Below, piece after piece: positions 1 through 9,203 of a DNA stretch of 64,000 nucleotides. The stretch is taken from the NCBI GenBank assembly GCA_965221465.1, contig OZ244892.1, forward strand, positions 744,001-808,000, given 5' to 3'. The position numbers were made by a program, and so were the translations under genes. This DNA is from Azophilus sp965221465. Its GTDB lineage: Bacteria > Pseudomonadota > Gammaproteobacteria > Pseudomonadales > Azotimanducaceae. Positions within the stretch are counted from its first letter, which is position 1; each line of letters begins with the position of its first letter. The notes beneath the pieces are model-generated. The model was given only the letters and a program-made list of their open reading frames with translations. It searched no databases and had not been told where the DNA came from.

Positions 1-430
1 TGTCCATTTCTTCGAGAAGGGGGTCGTTATGCATTGCGTGATGCATCTGCATAACGTATCTCGTATCCGCCTCCGCCCTTTTCATGGCCCGGTTGAATCT
101 GTCGAAGAACTCTACCCGCGGTAATGACAGGTAGGGTTCAGTTTTGAATTTCTCGAGCACGGGCCTGACCGTTGCCAGCATTTCCTTGTAGAGTTCCAGC
201 ACAATGGCTTCCTTGTTGGGAAAGTACTGGTAAAGGGAGCCTACGGATATGCCCGCTTCTTTCGCAATGTGATTGGTGGTGATCTTTGACAATTTCAGTC
301 CGTCCGTGCGCATGATGAGATTGCGCGTTGCCTCCAGGATTCGTTCCAGCATCTTCTGCGAACGAGGCTGGGAGGGTCTTTTTCTGATGGCTATTTTCTT
401 GTTGGCGCTTTTGGTTGCCTGAATTTTCAT
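1..430 (-). CDS. TetR/AcrR family transcriptional regulator (3' end cut off)
   Basis: The gene reads leftward from an ATG at 430 and runs off the window edge, so only about 143 residues are present. After a basic leader (MKIQATKSANKK), residues about 23-75 form a TetR-type helix-turn-helix: a helix starting MLERILEATRNLI, then KITTNHIAKEAGISVGSLYQ and YFPNKEAIV, the classic recognition-helix signature. The ligand-binding domain is mostly missing. It is divergent from the receptor gene at 776, the usual arrangement for a TetR repressor controlling its neighbour. That control and the inducer are inferred. The DNA-binding family is clear. Confidence 0.9.
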   Translation of the reverse strand, partial: MKIQATKSANKKIAIRKRPSQPRSQKMLERILEATRNLIMRTDGLKLSKITTNHIAKEAGISVGSLYQYFPNKEAIVLELYKEMLATVRPVLEKFKTEPYLSLPRVEFFDRFNRAMKRAEADTRYVMQMHHAMHNDPLLEEMD

Positions 431-775
431 TGTTTCACCTGTGCAGGCCATCGGGCATCGTCGCGATCGCGACGCCGTCCGCCATCTGCGCGGGGCACCA
501 TTCGGCCTCGAGCCCGGCGCGCAGGTCCGCCGTCACGCGCTCGGAGAGTCGATCGTACCCGTGCTTGCCCGTTCTGCGGTCGGGAGCCTTGCATTACGAG
601 TCGAAATCAGGTGGGAAACAATACAGGAATCGGGTTGACTACGCAGTTCAAAATGCGAACAATTGCTCGCGCCAACACGCGCAGAAGCTCGATCGTGGCA
701 ATCAAAGCTCGAGCCGGTGAGTGTCAAAGACTGCGAAGGGGGTAGAATGTGGCCGATCAATTTGGGGAAATGTTT
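431..775. other. Divergent intergenic region between TetR gene and receptor gene
   Basis: This 345-base stretch holds the promoters of the divergent regulator and receptor. A possible -35 (TTGACT at 635-640) lies upstream of the receptor, but no convincing -10 follows. An open frame on the minus strand across about 440-600 reads like coding sequence but matches nothing I can name with confidence. I found no clear TetR palindrome by eye. Confidence 0.4.
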
Positions 776-3145
776 ATGAAACTCAGCAAGTTAAACGTTG
801 TTTTGGTTCGAGGCCTCGTCATTCCGATAATGGCTGTTCTTCCGTTCACGGGGCACGCCCAGATTGAAGAAATCGTTGTCACGGCACAAAAACGTGAGCA
901 GGGCATCAATGATGTCGGTATCACGGTCAACGCCTTTTCCGCTCAACAGTTGAGAAATTACGGCATTGATTCGGCAGACGATCTCGAGAAGATGGTTCCA
1001 GCCCTTACCATCAATGCCACCCAGCCCGCCGGTGCGCCCGTGTACACCATTCGCGGGGTCGGCTTCAACGATTTCACCACTACGGCATCCAGTACCGTTG
1101 GCATATACAACGATGGTGCGGCCATCCCTTACCCGGTCATGACAACGGGAATCCTCTATGACATCGAACGAATCGAGGTTCTCAAAGGTCCCCAGGGCGA
1201 TCTGTACGGTCGTAACACGACTGCAGGGCAGATCAACTTCATAAACCGCAAACCCACCGAAGAAACTACGGCGGGTGTTTCTCTTGGTTTCGACAATTTC
1301 GAGACGCTCGACGTGGAAGGCTACGTTAGTGGCCCTATCAGCGATTCCGTACAGGCCCGTGTCGCGATAAAGGCGGTACAACTGGGTGACGGCTGGCAGG
1401 AAAGCATTACCCGCCCGGGCGACAAGCTGGGTGAACGTGACGACTTTGCTATCCGTGGGCTTGTCAACTGGGATATCAATGAAAATGGCTCGCTGCTGCT
1501 CAGTCTTCGACACTTCCGAGACAAATCCGAGACGTTGGCGATGGCGCCTACGACATCGGGTATTTTCCCCCAGCCACAGAACCCCGACACCTACGACAAT
1601 GAAGATGCCGACTGGACAGCCGATCATCGACCACAGAACAACAATACCACCAATGGCGTGACAGCTACCTTGAACTGGGATTTCGGTAGCGTGGCGCTGA
1701 CCAGTATCACATCCTACGATAGTTTCGAGCGTGACGGTGCGCGCTTCGATACTTCAGGTATCCCCATTGAAGATGCTGACATAACCAATACCACCGATAT
1801 CGATGTTTTTTCACAGGAACTTCGCCTCGAATCCAGTGCGTATTCCGATTTGTACTGGCTCCTTGGTCTGTATTTCAGCGATGACAGTATCGAAGAGAAC
1901 TACCTGATGGAGTTTCGCGATTCCTTCGGTTTGACTGGAACTGCCGAATACCAGCAGGAGAGCGAGTCGATAGCTGTTTTTGGACATGCCGAATACAGCC
2001 TCACGGATCAGTTCCGCCTGACAGCCGGTATTCGTTACACCGATGAAGAACGTAGCTGGAGTGGCTGTACCTACGATACGGGCGATGGCCTCATGGCAGG
2101 GTTCTATAACTTCTTCGTATTCCCTGTTTTTTTTGGACCGGTATTTGGAATTGACCCGGCCAGCCAGCCAATCGTTCCCTTGAACGGTTGTACCAGTTTC
2201 AATGATGTTGCAGGGACACCCGGGTTCCTGACGTATACCACGTTGACAGATACTGCAGACACGAAGAGAGTCATGGGCAAGGTTTCCCTGGACTACATGC
2301 CCAACGATGACATTTTGATATTCGCCACCGTCACCACCGGGTTCAAGTCAGGCGGCTTCAACGGCGCCCTGGCCCTGACCCATACCCAGTTGCAGCCATA
2401 CGATAAGGAAAGGCTGACTTCTTACGAGCTGGGCCTTAAATCGACCTTGCTCGGCGGTGCCATGCAGTTGAATGCCGCTGCTTTCATGTATGACTATAAG
2501 GATAAACAGGAGTTGACCACGTTTAGCTCTCCAGTAGGTGGTGTCATCGGTTTCGATAACGTCCCCGAATCCGAGGTGATCGGCGCCGAAATCGAAATGA
2601 CCTGGGCAATTACCGAGGGCCTCCGCTGGGACCTGGGTGTCGCTTATCTGGATACCGAGATCGAAGAGTGGACGCTGCCATGCCCCGCAGGTCTGCTCGG
2701 TTCGCCAGTGGCATTACCGGCAGGCTGCCCCAGGGAAAGCGTGTTTGGTAACGTCATCACATACGACGCTTCCGGCACTGGTTTGAATAACTCACCGGAG
2801 TGGCAGGTAACATCCGCGCTGTCCTACACCTGGCCGGTGACCAGTAGCATGAACATGATTGCAGGTTTGGATGTCAGTCATCGTTCAGACAACATTGGCA
2901 GCCAGGCAGCCCCTGATTCAATCGCCAGGGATATTCCGTTCTCGGGTTACATTCCCGCCTACACGATCTTGAATGCCAGAATTGGTGTCAGTGATGCAGA
3001 AGGAAGGTGGTCAGCGACGTTCTGGGGCAGGAACATTACCGACGACTATTACTGGGATTTCGCAACGGGAAGCAACTCGGCCAATACTCGCGGACATGGC
3101 ATGCCCGTTACCTATGGCGTGACTTTGTCTTACGACCAGTTTTAG
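776..3145 (+). CDS. TonB-dependent receptor
   Basis: An outer-membrane active transporter of 789 residues. A signal peptide of about 29 residues (MKLSKLNVV... ending GHAQ) is followed at once by a TonB box (IEEIVVTAQKREQG), then the plug domain with the VEVLKGPQGDLYGRNTTAG motif and a long beta-barrel ending in phenylalanine. The frame is open from a GTG at 749, but the ATG at 776 has GGGGAAA just upstream and gives a clean signal peptide. The amidohydrolase at 3149 follows after three bases, so the two are co-transcribed and probably act on the same substrate. It closely resembles the receptor at 35397-37868, including the unusual QGDLYGRNTTAGQIN plug motif and a GCTYD loop. The ligand is unknown. 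Confidence 0.93.
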   Translation: MKLSKLNVVLVRGLVIPIMAVLPFTGHAQIEEIVVTAQKREQGINDVGITVNAFSAQQLRNYGIDSADDLEKMVPALTINATQPAGAPVYTIRGVGFNDFTTTASSTVGIYNDGAAIPYPVMTTGILYDIERIEVLKGPQGDLYGRNTTAGQINFINRKPTEETTAGVSLGFDNFETLDVEGYVSGPISDSVQARVAIKAVQLGDGWQESITRPGDKLGERDDFAIRGLVNWDINENGSLLLSLRHFRDKSETLAMAPTTSGIFPQPQNPDTYDNEDADWTADHRPQNNNTTNGVTATLNWDFGSVALTSITSYDSFERDGARFDTSGIPIEDADITNTTDIDVFSQELRLESSAYSDLYWLLGLYFSDDSIEENYLMEFRDSFGLTGTAEYQQESESIAVFGHAEYSLTDQFRLTAGIRYTDEERSWSGCTYDTGDGLMAGFYNFFVFPVFFGPVFGIDPASQPIVPLNGCTSFNDVAGTPGFLTYTTLTDTADTKRVMGKVSLDYMPNDDILIFATVTTGFKSGGFNGALALTHTQLQPYDKERLTSYELGLKSTLLGGAMQLNAAAFMYDYKDKQELTTFSSPVGGVIGFDNVPESEVIGAEIEMTWAITEGLRWDLGVAYLDTEIEEWTLPCPAGLLGSPVALPAGCPRESVFGNVITYDASGTGLNNSPEWQVTSALSYTWPVTSSMNMIAGLDVSHRSDNIGSQAAPDSIARDIPFSGYIPAYTILNARIGVSDAEGRWSATFWGRNITDDYYWDFATGSNSANTRGHGMPVTYGVTLSYDQF

Positions 3146-3148
3146 GCA

Positions 3149-4918
3149 GTGATCCACTCATCTGGATGGCGGTGGAGAATTGCCGCCTTCGCACTCGTCG
3201 CCTGCGAACCGGGAATCAGTGACGATCAGGCGCAAGCAACTGACTCCTCCCCTGCTGCCATTGCCAGCACCATACTGACCAACGGAAAGATCTACACACA
3301 GAATCCCGCGCAGCCCTGGGCCGAGGCAATAGCCATACAGGGCCGCCGTATCGTGCGTGTCGGTTCGGCGGTAGAGGTCAAAAAACACCAGATCGAAACC
3401 ACCAGGGTCATCGATCTCCAGGGCAGGTTCGCCATGCCGGGGCTCATCGACAGCCACGTCCATCCGGTATTGGGAGGTATGGAAGTAGCGACCCAGTGCC
3501 TGTTTCCAACCACGGCGGGGCCTGATGAAGTCAGGGTGAAGCTGACAGAATGCATGCAGGACAATCCCGACTCTCCCTGGGTCGTGGGCGGACGCTGGGA
3601 CAGCGGTTTTTTCGATAGATACGAAATCGGGTCGCCTGTAGTGTGGCTCGATGGGATCTCCACCGATTACGCCATCAGCCTGGCCGACGATACCGGTCAT
3701 AACCGCTGGGTCAACAGCAGGGCATTGGAACTCGCAGGCTACAACAGCGACACTCATATACAGGGTGGGGAGCTTGGACGGGATGCAGACGGTGAACCCA
3801 ATGGCCTGCTGATGGAAGCCGCCATGTGGCCCGTCCTGCGCATCATCGATGAACAATTGAAACCCACCGCGGCCCAGTTCCTGGAGGCGGCCCGCACGTC
3901 CCTGGAAGGGGCAAGCCGTTACGGCTTCACCGGCATCAAGGAAGCGGGTGACGCAGACCAGGGGATCATTGCCTACAAGGCCCTGGATGATGCAGGCGAC
4001 CTGAACGTGCACATGATGACCTGCATAGCCGTACGTGTACGCGAAGACGGCAGCCTGGACCTGGAAAGCCTGCAAAGGATACGGGAGGAGAACCGGGGAC
4101 GTCAGGTGAACACGGACTGCGCCAAGATCTTCCTGGATGGTGTACCGTCCGGTGCACGCACCGCTGCCATGCTGCATGACTACCTTCCGGAAAAGGAGGG
4201 AGCACCAACCCACAACGGAAAACTGCTGGTGTCGCCGGAAACACTAAAAGAGTGGATGACAAAGCTGGACAGCATGGGCTTTACCGTCAAGGTGCATGCC
4301 GCCGGTGACCGGGCAGTACGGGTAGCGCTGGATGCCATCGAACATGCCCGTAAAGTAAATGGCGATTCCGGTCTACGTCACGAGCTTGCGCACTCGGGTT
4401 TCATCGATCCAGCCGACATCTCACGCTTTGCTCGACTCGATGCCGTGGCGGACATGTCGCCTTCCATCTGGTACCCCTCGCCCATAATCGATGCGATTGT
4501 CGGTGCCGTGGGTGAGCGTGGTCGGCGTTACTGGCCCTTTAAAGATTTGCTTGATGCCGGTGCGGAGGTGGTGGCCGGTTCCGACTGGCCGGCGGTGATA
4601 CCGAATATGGACCCCTGGACCGGCATTGAGGCCATGGTGACCCGGCAACATCCGACGGGCGCGTATCCCGGAACCTACTGGGCCGAACAGGCCATCACCC
4701 TGGAACAGGCACTTTCCATCTCCACCATGGCCGGCGCCAGGTCACTGAGGATGGAAGACGACTGCGGTTCTCTCGAGCCGGGAAAGCTGGCCGATATAAT
4801 CGTGCTCAATCATGACCTGTTCCAGATTCCTGCCACCCGGATAAGTGAAACAGAGGTGCTGATGACCCTGTTTGAGGGGGAAATCGTTTACCAGGCAGAA
4901 TTTCAGGCAAAACAATGA
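3149..4918 (+). CDS. YtcJ-type amidohydrolase, probable lipoprotein
   Basis: A 589-residue metal-dependent hydrolase of the amidohydrolase 3 (YtcJ) family. It starts at a GTG three bases after the receptor stop. The N-terminus has a short hydrophobic stretch ending LVAC (Cys19), which reads as a lipobox, so the protein is probably membrane-anchored outside the cytoplasm. The metal-binding DSHVHP motif, the family block GGRWDSGFFDR, the VKVHAAGDRAVR block and the late GSDWP motif are all present. The paralogue at 33556-35340 sits beside the paralogous receptor. Family members cleave varied amides and carbamates, so the substrate cannot be named. Confidence 0.9.
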   Translation: MIHSSGWRWRIAAFALVACEPGISDDQAQATDSSPAAIASTILTNGKIYTQNPAQPWAEAIAIQGRRIVRVGSAVEVKKHQIETTRVIDLQGRFAMPGLIDSHVHPVLGGMEVATQCLFPTTAGPDEVRVKLTECMQDNPDSPWVVGGRWDSGFFDRYEIGSPVVWLDGISTDYAISLADDTGHNRWVNSRALELAGYNSDTHIQGGELGRDADGEPNGLLMEAAMWPVLRIIDEQLKPTAAQFLEAARTSLEGASRYGFTGIKEAGDADQGIIAYKALDDAGDLNVHMMTCIAVRVREDGSLDLESLQRIREENRGRQVNTDCAKIFLDGVPSGARTAAMLHDYLPEKEGAPTHNGKLLVSPETLKEWMTKLDSMGFTVKVHAAGDRAVRVALDAIEHARKVNGDSGLRHELAHSGFIDPADISRFARLDAVADMSPSIWYPSPIIDAIVGAVGERGRRYWPFKDLLDAGAEVVAGSDWPAVIPNMDPWTGIEAMVTRQHPTGAYPGTYWAEQAITLEQALSISTMAGARSLRMEDDCGSLEPGKLADIIVLNHDLFQIPATRISETEVLMTLFEGEIVYQAEFQAKQ

Positions 4919-4955
4919 AAATTACTGATGATTGCGGCCCTGAAAGAGATCGCTG

Positions 4956-5135
4956 AATGATGGCAGGTTATTCTATCCGTTCGGCAAGAATGCCGAAGGG
5001 CGTATTTTCTATGGGCCGAATGACATCATGTTTTGTGCCATACGTTAGGAAGGGCGCAAGCATTTCACGACCGGTAGGCAGTCGACCGCCAGCGATGAGG
5101 AAAAGGCACGGGCCTACAGTGATTACCTGACGTAA
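4956..5135 (+). pseudogene. Remnant of a lipocalin-like domain gene
   Basis: One reading frame encodes SLNDGRLFYPFGKNAEGRIF and then, after an in-frame TAG at 5046-5048, FTTGRQSTASDEEKARAYSDY before a TAA at 5133. The first part matches the strand pattern of lipocalin-like domain proteins and the second their DEEKARAYxxY helix. There is no start codon, the core stop is in frame and the C-terminal strand is missing, so this is a decayed fragment. The assignment rests on motif memory and was not searched. Confidence 0.55.
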
Positions 5136-5176
5136 TCATCAAAACCAAAACAAGTCAATCACGTAGATCTCGTTCC

Positions 5177-5542
5177 ATGAAAGTGACCAGACTCTACACG
5201 GGCGATGACGGGCAGTCGCACTTTGAGAACCTCGAATTGAAACTCGAGGACTTTGGCGGTGCCGGCCGCATGTCCGAGCCCTGGCCGGCCCGTTCGGTGG
5301 TGTTTCGGGAAGTCTCAGGAGATTACGACTGGAGTTTTCACAATGCTCCACGGCGGCAGTTGATTGTCAACTTGACCGGCAGCGTCGAAATCGAACTCGG
5401 CGACGGCACCAAGCAGCTGTTCGGCCCCGGTTCAATCTTGCTGGCCGAGGACAAAACTGGCCAGGGCCACATTTCCCGGGCCGTGGAAGGCGAACCGCGC
5501 ACCTGTCTGGTCATTCCCCTCGCAGAAGATCGGAGACAGTGA
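5177..5542 (+). CDS. Small cupin-fold protein
   Basis: A 121-residue protein with one cupin-like barrel: PRRQLIVNLTGSVEIELGDG is the first conserved strand pair and FGPGSILLAEDKTGQGHIS the second. The usual two-His, one-Glu metal cluster is incomplete, since only the later His is evident. It has no signal peptide, so it is cytoplasmic. It stands alone between a gene remnant and a small membrane protein, with no operon context. Function unknown beyond the fold. Confidence 0.75.
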   Translation: MKVTRLYTGDDGQSHFENLELKLEDFGGAGRMSEPWPARSVVFREVSGDYDWSFHNAPRRQLIVNLTGSVEIELGDGTKQLFGPGSILLAEDKTGQGHISRAVEGEPRTCLVIPLAEDRRQ

Positions 5543-5731
5543 CACGGCCCAATGCACGCCAAAAAAAACGAACAACACCAAGGGGTTGCATTAGTCAGTC
5601 CGCATAGGTACATTTATCCGTAGGACCAAAATACCTAACATGCTGACGCCCAAAGGCTCTGCAACAATCGAATGGCTCATCGACGAATTGGGGCCGCAAG
5701 GTCGAGGGCGTCAGTGGTCGGAGAAATCCGC

Positions 5732-6352
5732 ATGACTGACATTGTTTCTCAAATCGATGGCGTACGCGCAGAGGAGAGCCAAGAGAAGCGTCTCCGAGCG
5801 GAAACGCAAGGGCTCGAAGACGTCGCCTTGACGCATCGAGTCCGGGCACGTCTGAAAACTGTATTCCTGATCTGGGGGGCCAGTGCGGTCGTGCTGGCCG
5901 GTGCCGTGATGGCAGGTGAAATCGGGCATGTGCCGGGCCTGTTTGCCATCACTTTGGCTTTTGTCGCAATGACCAGCGTGTCGTTGAGAGCGACGGTAGA
6001 GGTCGACGCACAAAACCGGCTTACCATTCAGTATCTCTCCTGCTCTTTTACCGACGACCTGCAAAACATCCGGTTCCCCGCATTTGGGAAGATCGACTTC
6101 CACCGCGACGCCCACCTGGGCTTCAAGAAACTCCACCGCGGAATTCGGCTGCCAAGCTTCCACGTCGGTTGGTTCGTACTTCGAAACGGTGCGGTCGCCT
6201 TTGCCTGCCTGAGCCGAAAACGAAGAGCGCGGGCACTCATGACGCGCGACGGTTGTTACATTCTGGTGGATCCCCATATCGCGCGCCGAATCCAGGCCAT
6301 CGCGGCAAGATCCGGGCTCCCGGTCGCTGGCCGCGTAGCAAGCCAACACTAA
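5732..6352 (+). CDS. Membrane protein with PH-like C-terminal domain, function unknown
   Basis: The ATG at 5732 is preceded by GGAGAAATCC, a good ribosome site, and gives 206 residues; the frame is open further upstream. Two hydrophobic segments occupy about residues 45-85 (VFLIWGASAVVLAGAVM and a segment around FAITLAFVAM), with a basic strand-rich domain after them. The tail VGWFVLRNGAVAFACLSRK with a following VDP resembles bacterial PH-like domains of small membrane proteins. This is a fold-level guess. Confidence 0.6.
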   Translation: MTDIVSQIDGVRAEESQEKRLRAETQGLEDVALTHRVRARLKTVFLIWGASAVVLAGAVMAGEIGHVPGLFAITLAFVAMTSVSLRATVEVDAQNRLTIQYLSCSFTDDLQNIRFPAFGKIDFHRDAHLGFKKLHRGIRLPSFHVGWFVLRNGAVAFACLSRKRRARALMTRDGCYILVDPHIARRIQAIAARSGLPVAGRVASQH

Positions 6353-6471
6353 ACCGGACGCAAGTTGCCGAAGCAATCGGCGCCCGTCAGCGCTCTATCG
6401 GACAGGCAATCATCGACATGTTCAACGACGCGTTCAGGGTTTCGGGCGTGCGTGTCGAGGTGCCCCGCCGC

Positions 6472-6735
6472 TTACACGAAGACGCGCCAGGCGATGGCAA
6501 CGACAAAGGCCAGGGTGAATCCAACCATCCATTGGAGCAGGCGGAACTGACCGTCACTAGCTGTCTTGTTCTGGTCGATCTTTGCTTGCAGAGCGGCAAC
6601 GTCCGCCTTTGTCGCCAACTGATCGACCAGTTCCGATCCGATGGCATCGGCCTTCGCTTCCGCCTGGTCAGGTGGCACGCCAGCATCCTTGAGCTTGCGC
6701 GCGTACCGCAGAGTGTCTATCGCTGCTGTCGCCAT
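6472..6735 (-). CDS. Small coiled-coil membrane protein, DUF1640/CCDC90-like
   Basis: An 87-residue reverse-strand gene. The N-terminal part (AIDTLRYARKLKDAGVPPDQ, then AEA...) is the signature start of DUF1640 proteins. A heptad-like segment follows (KADVAALQAKIDQN) and a C-terminal membrane helix (WMVGFTLAFVVAIAW). In this family the coiled coil oligomerises and the tail anchors in the membrane. It lies opposite to both neighbours, so it has its own promoter. The role in bacteria is not known. Confidence 0.75.
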   Translation of the reverse strand: MATAAIDTLRYARKLKDAGVPPDQAEAKADAIGSELVDQLATKADVAALQAKIDQNKTASDGQFRLLQWMVGFTLAFVVAIAWRVFV

Positions 6736-7033
6736 GAGCCAATACTATCGTGAATCGTCGACGGCAAAAAGGTGCCATGCAATATGCCGGGCTCCTGACG
6801 CGTCCGGCCCCTGCACCCCGCAATGCAGCGCCTCCGCGTGCATCACCGCGCTGCATTGCGAAACGGTAGCCAAATCGCGCGCATTGGACGAATACTGGCG
6901 CATGGTGTTTCAATCCACAGTTGCGGGTGGGCGGGAACGACCGATGAATAGCCATCCACAGAGCCGACGGAGCGTTGCCGACGAACCGCGGCAGGCAATG
7001 CCGGCAGGTCAATTGGTGGAAACGGAGAAGATC

Positions 7034-8713
7034 ATGTTTGATCGATTCGGGTGCTTTGCTGTCTTGCTGCTGACGCTCGGTCTCGGGGCTTGTACCCCTC
7101 AAACCGATGGCGTGGGGGAGAAACCGAACGAGGCCTCGGCGTCCGCATTGCCGCAGGCTGCCGAAGCGACGACAGTGCCGGGGCGCAACATCCCGGTGAC
7201 CGAAATCCTGCAGACACACAACGAGCAGGACCTCCGGCTCGTCAATGCCCTGCGTGCCTTCATTCCGATGCTCATGCACACCTACGGCTCGCCCGGGATG
7301 AACATCGCTCTGGCGCGCCGGGGCGAGGTGGTCTGGGAAGCCGGCTTCGGTTATGCGGACGTCGGGGCTGCCAAGCCGATGACCCCGGAAACCGTATTCC
7401 AGTCCGGGTCGATGGGCAAGCTGTATACCGGCATGGCGATCATGAAGCTCGTGGAGGACGGCGTGCTCGACCTCGACGGGCCGATCAACGACTACCTGCC
7501 GTTCGAGGTCGTGAATCCCCTGGGTGGGCGGGACATCACGGTGCGCGACCTGTTGATCCACCGTCCGGGGCTGACCGCGGATGCGGCCTTGAGCCTCTTC
7601 GAGCAACCCCGCTCGCTGCGCAAGGAAATCGAGGCGGAGTACGGCCGCGAATGGGTTCCCATGTCGGGTGGCGACACCTTGCCCCGTTGGTACGCAAAGG
7701 CCGGCGAGGCGTTCATGTATTCCAACCTCGGCATGGGCACCCTCGGGCTGATCGTCGAGGAGAACAATCCGGAGGGGCTCTCCTACTCCGCTTTTGTCGA
7801 GAAGTACCTGATGGAACCGCTGGGCATGCGCTATTCCCAGTATCCGCCGGTGCAGCACCAGGCACATATTCGTCCCGACATCTGGGAACGCAAATCCACC
7901 GGCTACATGCCCATGGGTTCGGTGTGGATACCGACGCCGGCGGTCTATTTCGGCGAGTTTCCGGCGGGCGGTTTCGTCTCCACGCCCGGCGACTTCGTGC
8001 GCTTTTTCCTGGCGATTCTGAACGGCGGCGAGTACCAGGGCGCGCGCATCCTCGAGCCAGAAACCGTCGAACTGGCGCTTACCCCCCAGGCCGAAGGCTT
8101 GCGCGGGATGCAGATGGGTCTGTCCTGGATGCTCGACAAGGTCGGTGAGCCGGCCTACAACATCCAGCACGGCGGCGCCCACATGTACGGCTGGCACAAC
8201 TGGGCGATCGCCTGGCCGAACTTCGACACTGCCGTCGTCTATGCCACCAACAACTGGGCGGTGCCGGATATTGCTCCGGACGTCACCATGGTTCGCGTAT
8301 TCATCGAGAATTGGCTGCTCAACGACGCGGTCGTTCCGGTGCCGGCAGAACGCCGCACGGGGGATGGCTGGGCGAGAACGGTTTCCTTTGTTCGCGGCCT
8401 GTTGTTCACCGCCGCCTTCAATTACGCCATCGCCATTCCCACCCCGGTGTCCGACGAGCAGATTCAGCGGGCGGCCGAAGCCGCCATGCTCAACCCCGAC
8501 TTCGCCGCCACGAGGAACGACTGGGACCCGGAGGCCTTTGTCGAGGGTGCCCGCGCCATGCGCGCCCACGGCACGGACACGGCCGCTGTTTCAAGTTTCC
8601 TGGAAGACAATCCGGAAATTTCGCGGGAAGCGTTCCGCCAGGCTTATCTGGAACTCGGTGGCAATCCGGAGGCGAGCGCCTTCTTCGGCGCGTTTTTCGG
8701 CGCGGAGGAGTAA
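7034..8713 (+). CDS. Serine hydrolase of the beta-lactamase / class C family, lipoprotein
   Basis: A 559-residue protein. I take the ATG at 7034 because GGAGAAG lies 6 bases upstream and it gives a lipoprotein signal (LLLTLGLGAC, Cys20). The family catalytic triad of motifs is intact: SMGK (Ser126, Lys129), YSN (Tyr229, Asn231) and HGG (His379). A C-terminal extension of about 150 residues follows the hydrolase domain. Relatives include esterases, D-aminopeptidases and DD-peptidases, so activity should be described only as serine beta-lactamase-like hydrolase. It is monocistronic, with long gaps on both sides. Confidence 0.9.
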   Translation: MFDRFGCFAVLLLTLGLGACTPQTDGVGEKPNEASASALPQAAEATTVPGRNIPVTEILQTHNEQDLRLVNALRAFIPMLMHTYGSPGMNIALARRGEVVWEAGFGYADVGAAKPMTPETVFQSGSMGKLYTGMAIMKLVEDGVLDLDGPINDYLPFEVVNPLGGRDITVRDLLIHRPGLTADAALSLFEQPRSLRKEIEAEYGREWVPMSGGDTLPRWYAKAGEAFMYSNLGMGTLGLIVEENNPEGLSYSAFVEKYLMEPLGMRYSQYPPVQHQAHIRPDIWERKSTGYMPMGSVWIPTPAVYFGEFPAGGFVSTPGDFVRFFLAILNGGEYQGARILEPETVELALTPQAEGLRGMQMGLSWMLDKVGEPAYNIQHGGAHMYGWHNWAIAWPNFDTAVVYATNNWAVPDIAPDVTMVRVFIENWLLNDAVVPVPAERRTGDGWARTVSFVRGLLFTAAFNYAIAIPTPVSDEQIQRAAEAAMLNPDFAATRNDWDPEAFVEGARAMRAHGTDTAAVSSFLEDNPEISREAFRQAYLELGGNPEASAFFGAFFGAEE

Positions 8714-9203
8714 CAGGCCCCGAATCGGCACCATCCGAGACGAGGTCACTCGAGCAGGGGCGCTCGGACAGACGTACAAGGCCAATGTCCGCAAGCACAT
8801 TGGGCATGTGCACCGACCCGCTCGGCATCAATTGGATGGTGTCGAGCGAACACGCTCGAGAGTCACCGCAAGCTGCGTTCGGCCCCTGCCATGCTGAACA
8901 ACCAGCTATCGCACCCATATGCTGGACTAACTGCATTCCAGCGCGTATATCTGTGCGCCGGCAGAGGAATCCCCGGAGCTGTTGAATGCAATTCTTGTCT
9001 GTTCCTGGCGCTGCTCGGCATCGCCGAATTCACGTGGCGGCTCACGGACAAGCTTCCCGACATCCTATTGCGCTCGAGCGAGATTCGACGGGATACCGCC
9101 GTATTCCTGCGCCTGTCCCGGGCCAAGTCAGACCCAGCACCTGTCCCAGCGCAAGGCAGACAACGCCGACGTTGCAGCGGCTGAATCCGAGAACCGACCG
9201 GCC
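8714..9203. other. 490-base gap with a possible VOC/PhnB-like gene scrap
   Basis: No intact gene is supported here. Bases 8800-8847 encode LGMCTDPLGINWMVS, which resembles the C-terminal strand of PhnB-like VOC (glyoxalase-fold) proteins; nothing around it continues the match. A hydrophobic frame at about 8985-9060 (CLFLALLGIAEFTW) is open but has no start context. I read the stretch as degraded sequence. Confidence 0.35.

Noticed and set aside
440..600. Minus-strand peptide resembling an IS30-type transposase piece (LEAEWCPAQMAD)
   Set aside because: Similarity to the WSPEQIAGRL motif is weak, no other transposase parts or inverted repeats are nearby, and the tail does not fit.
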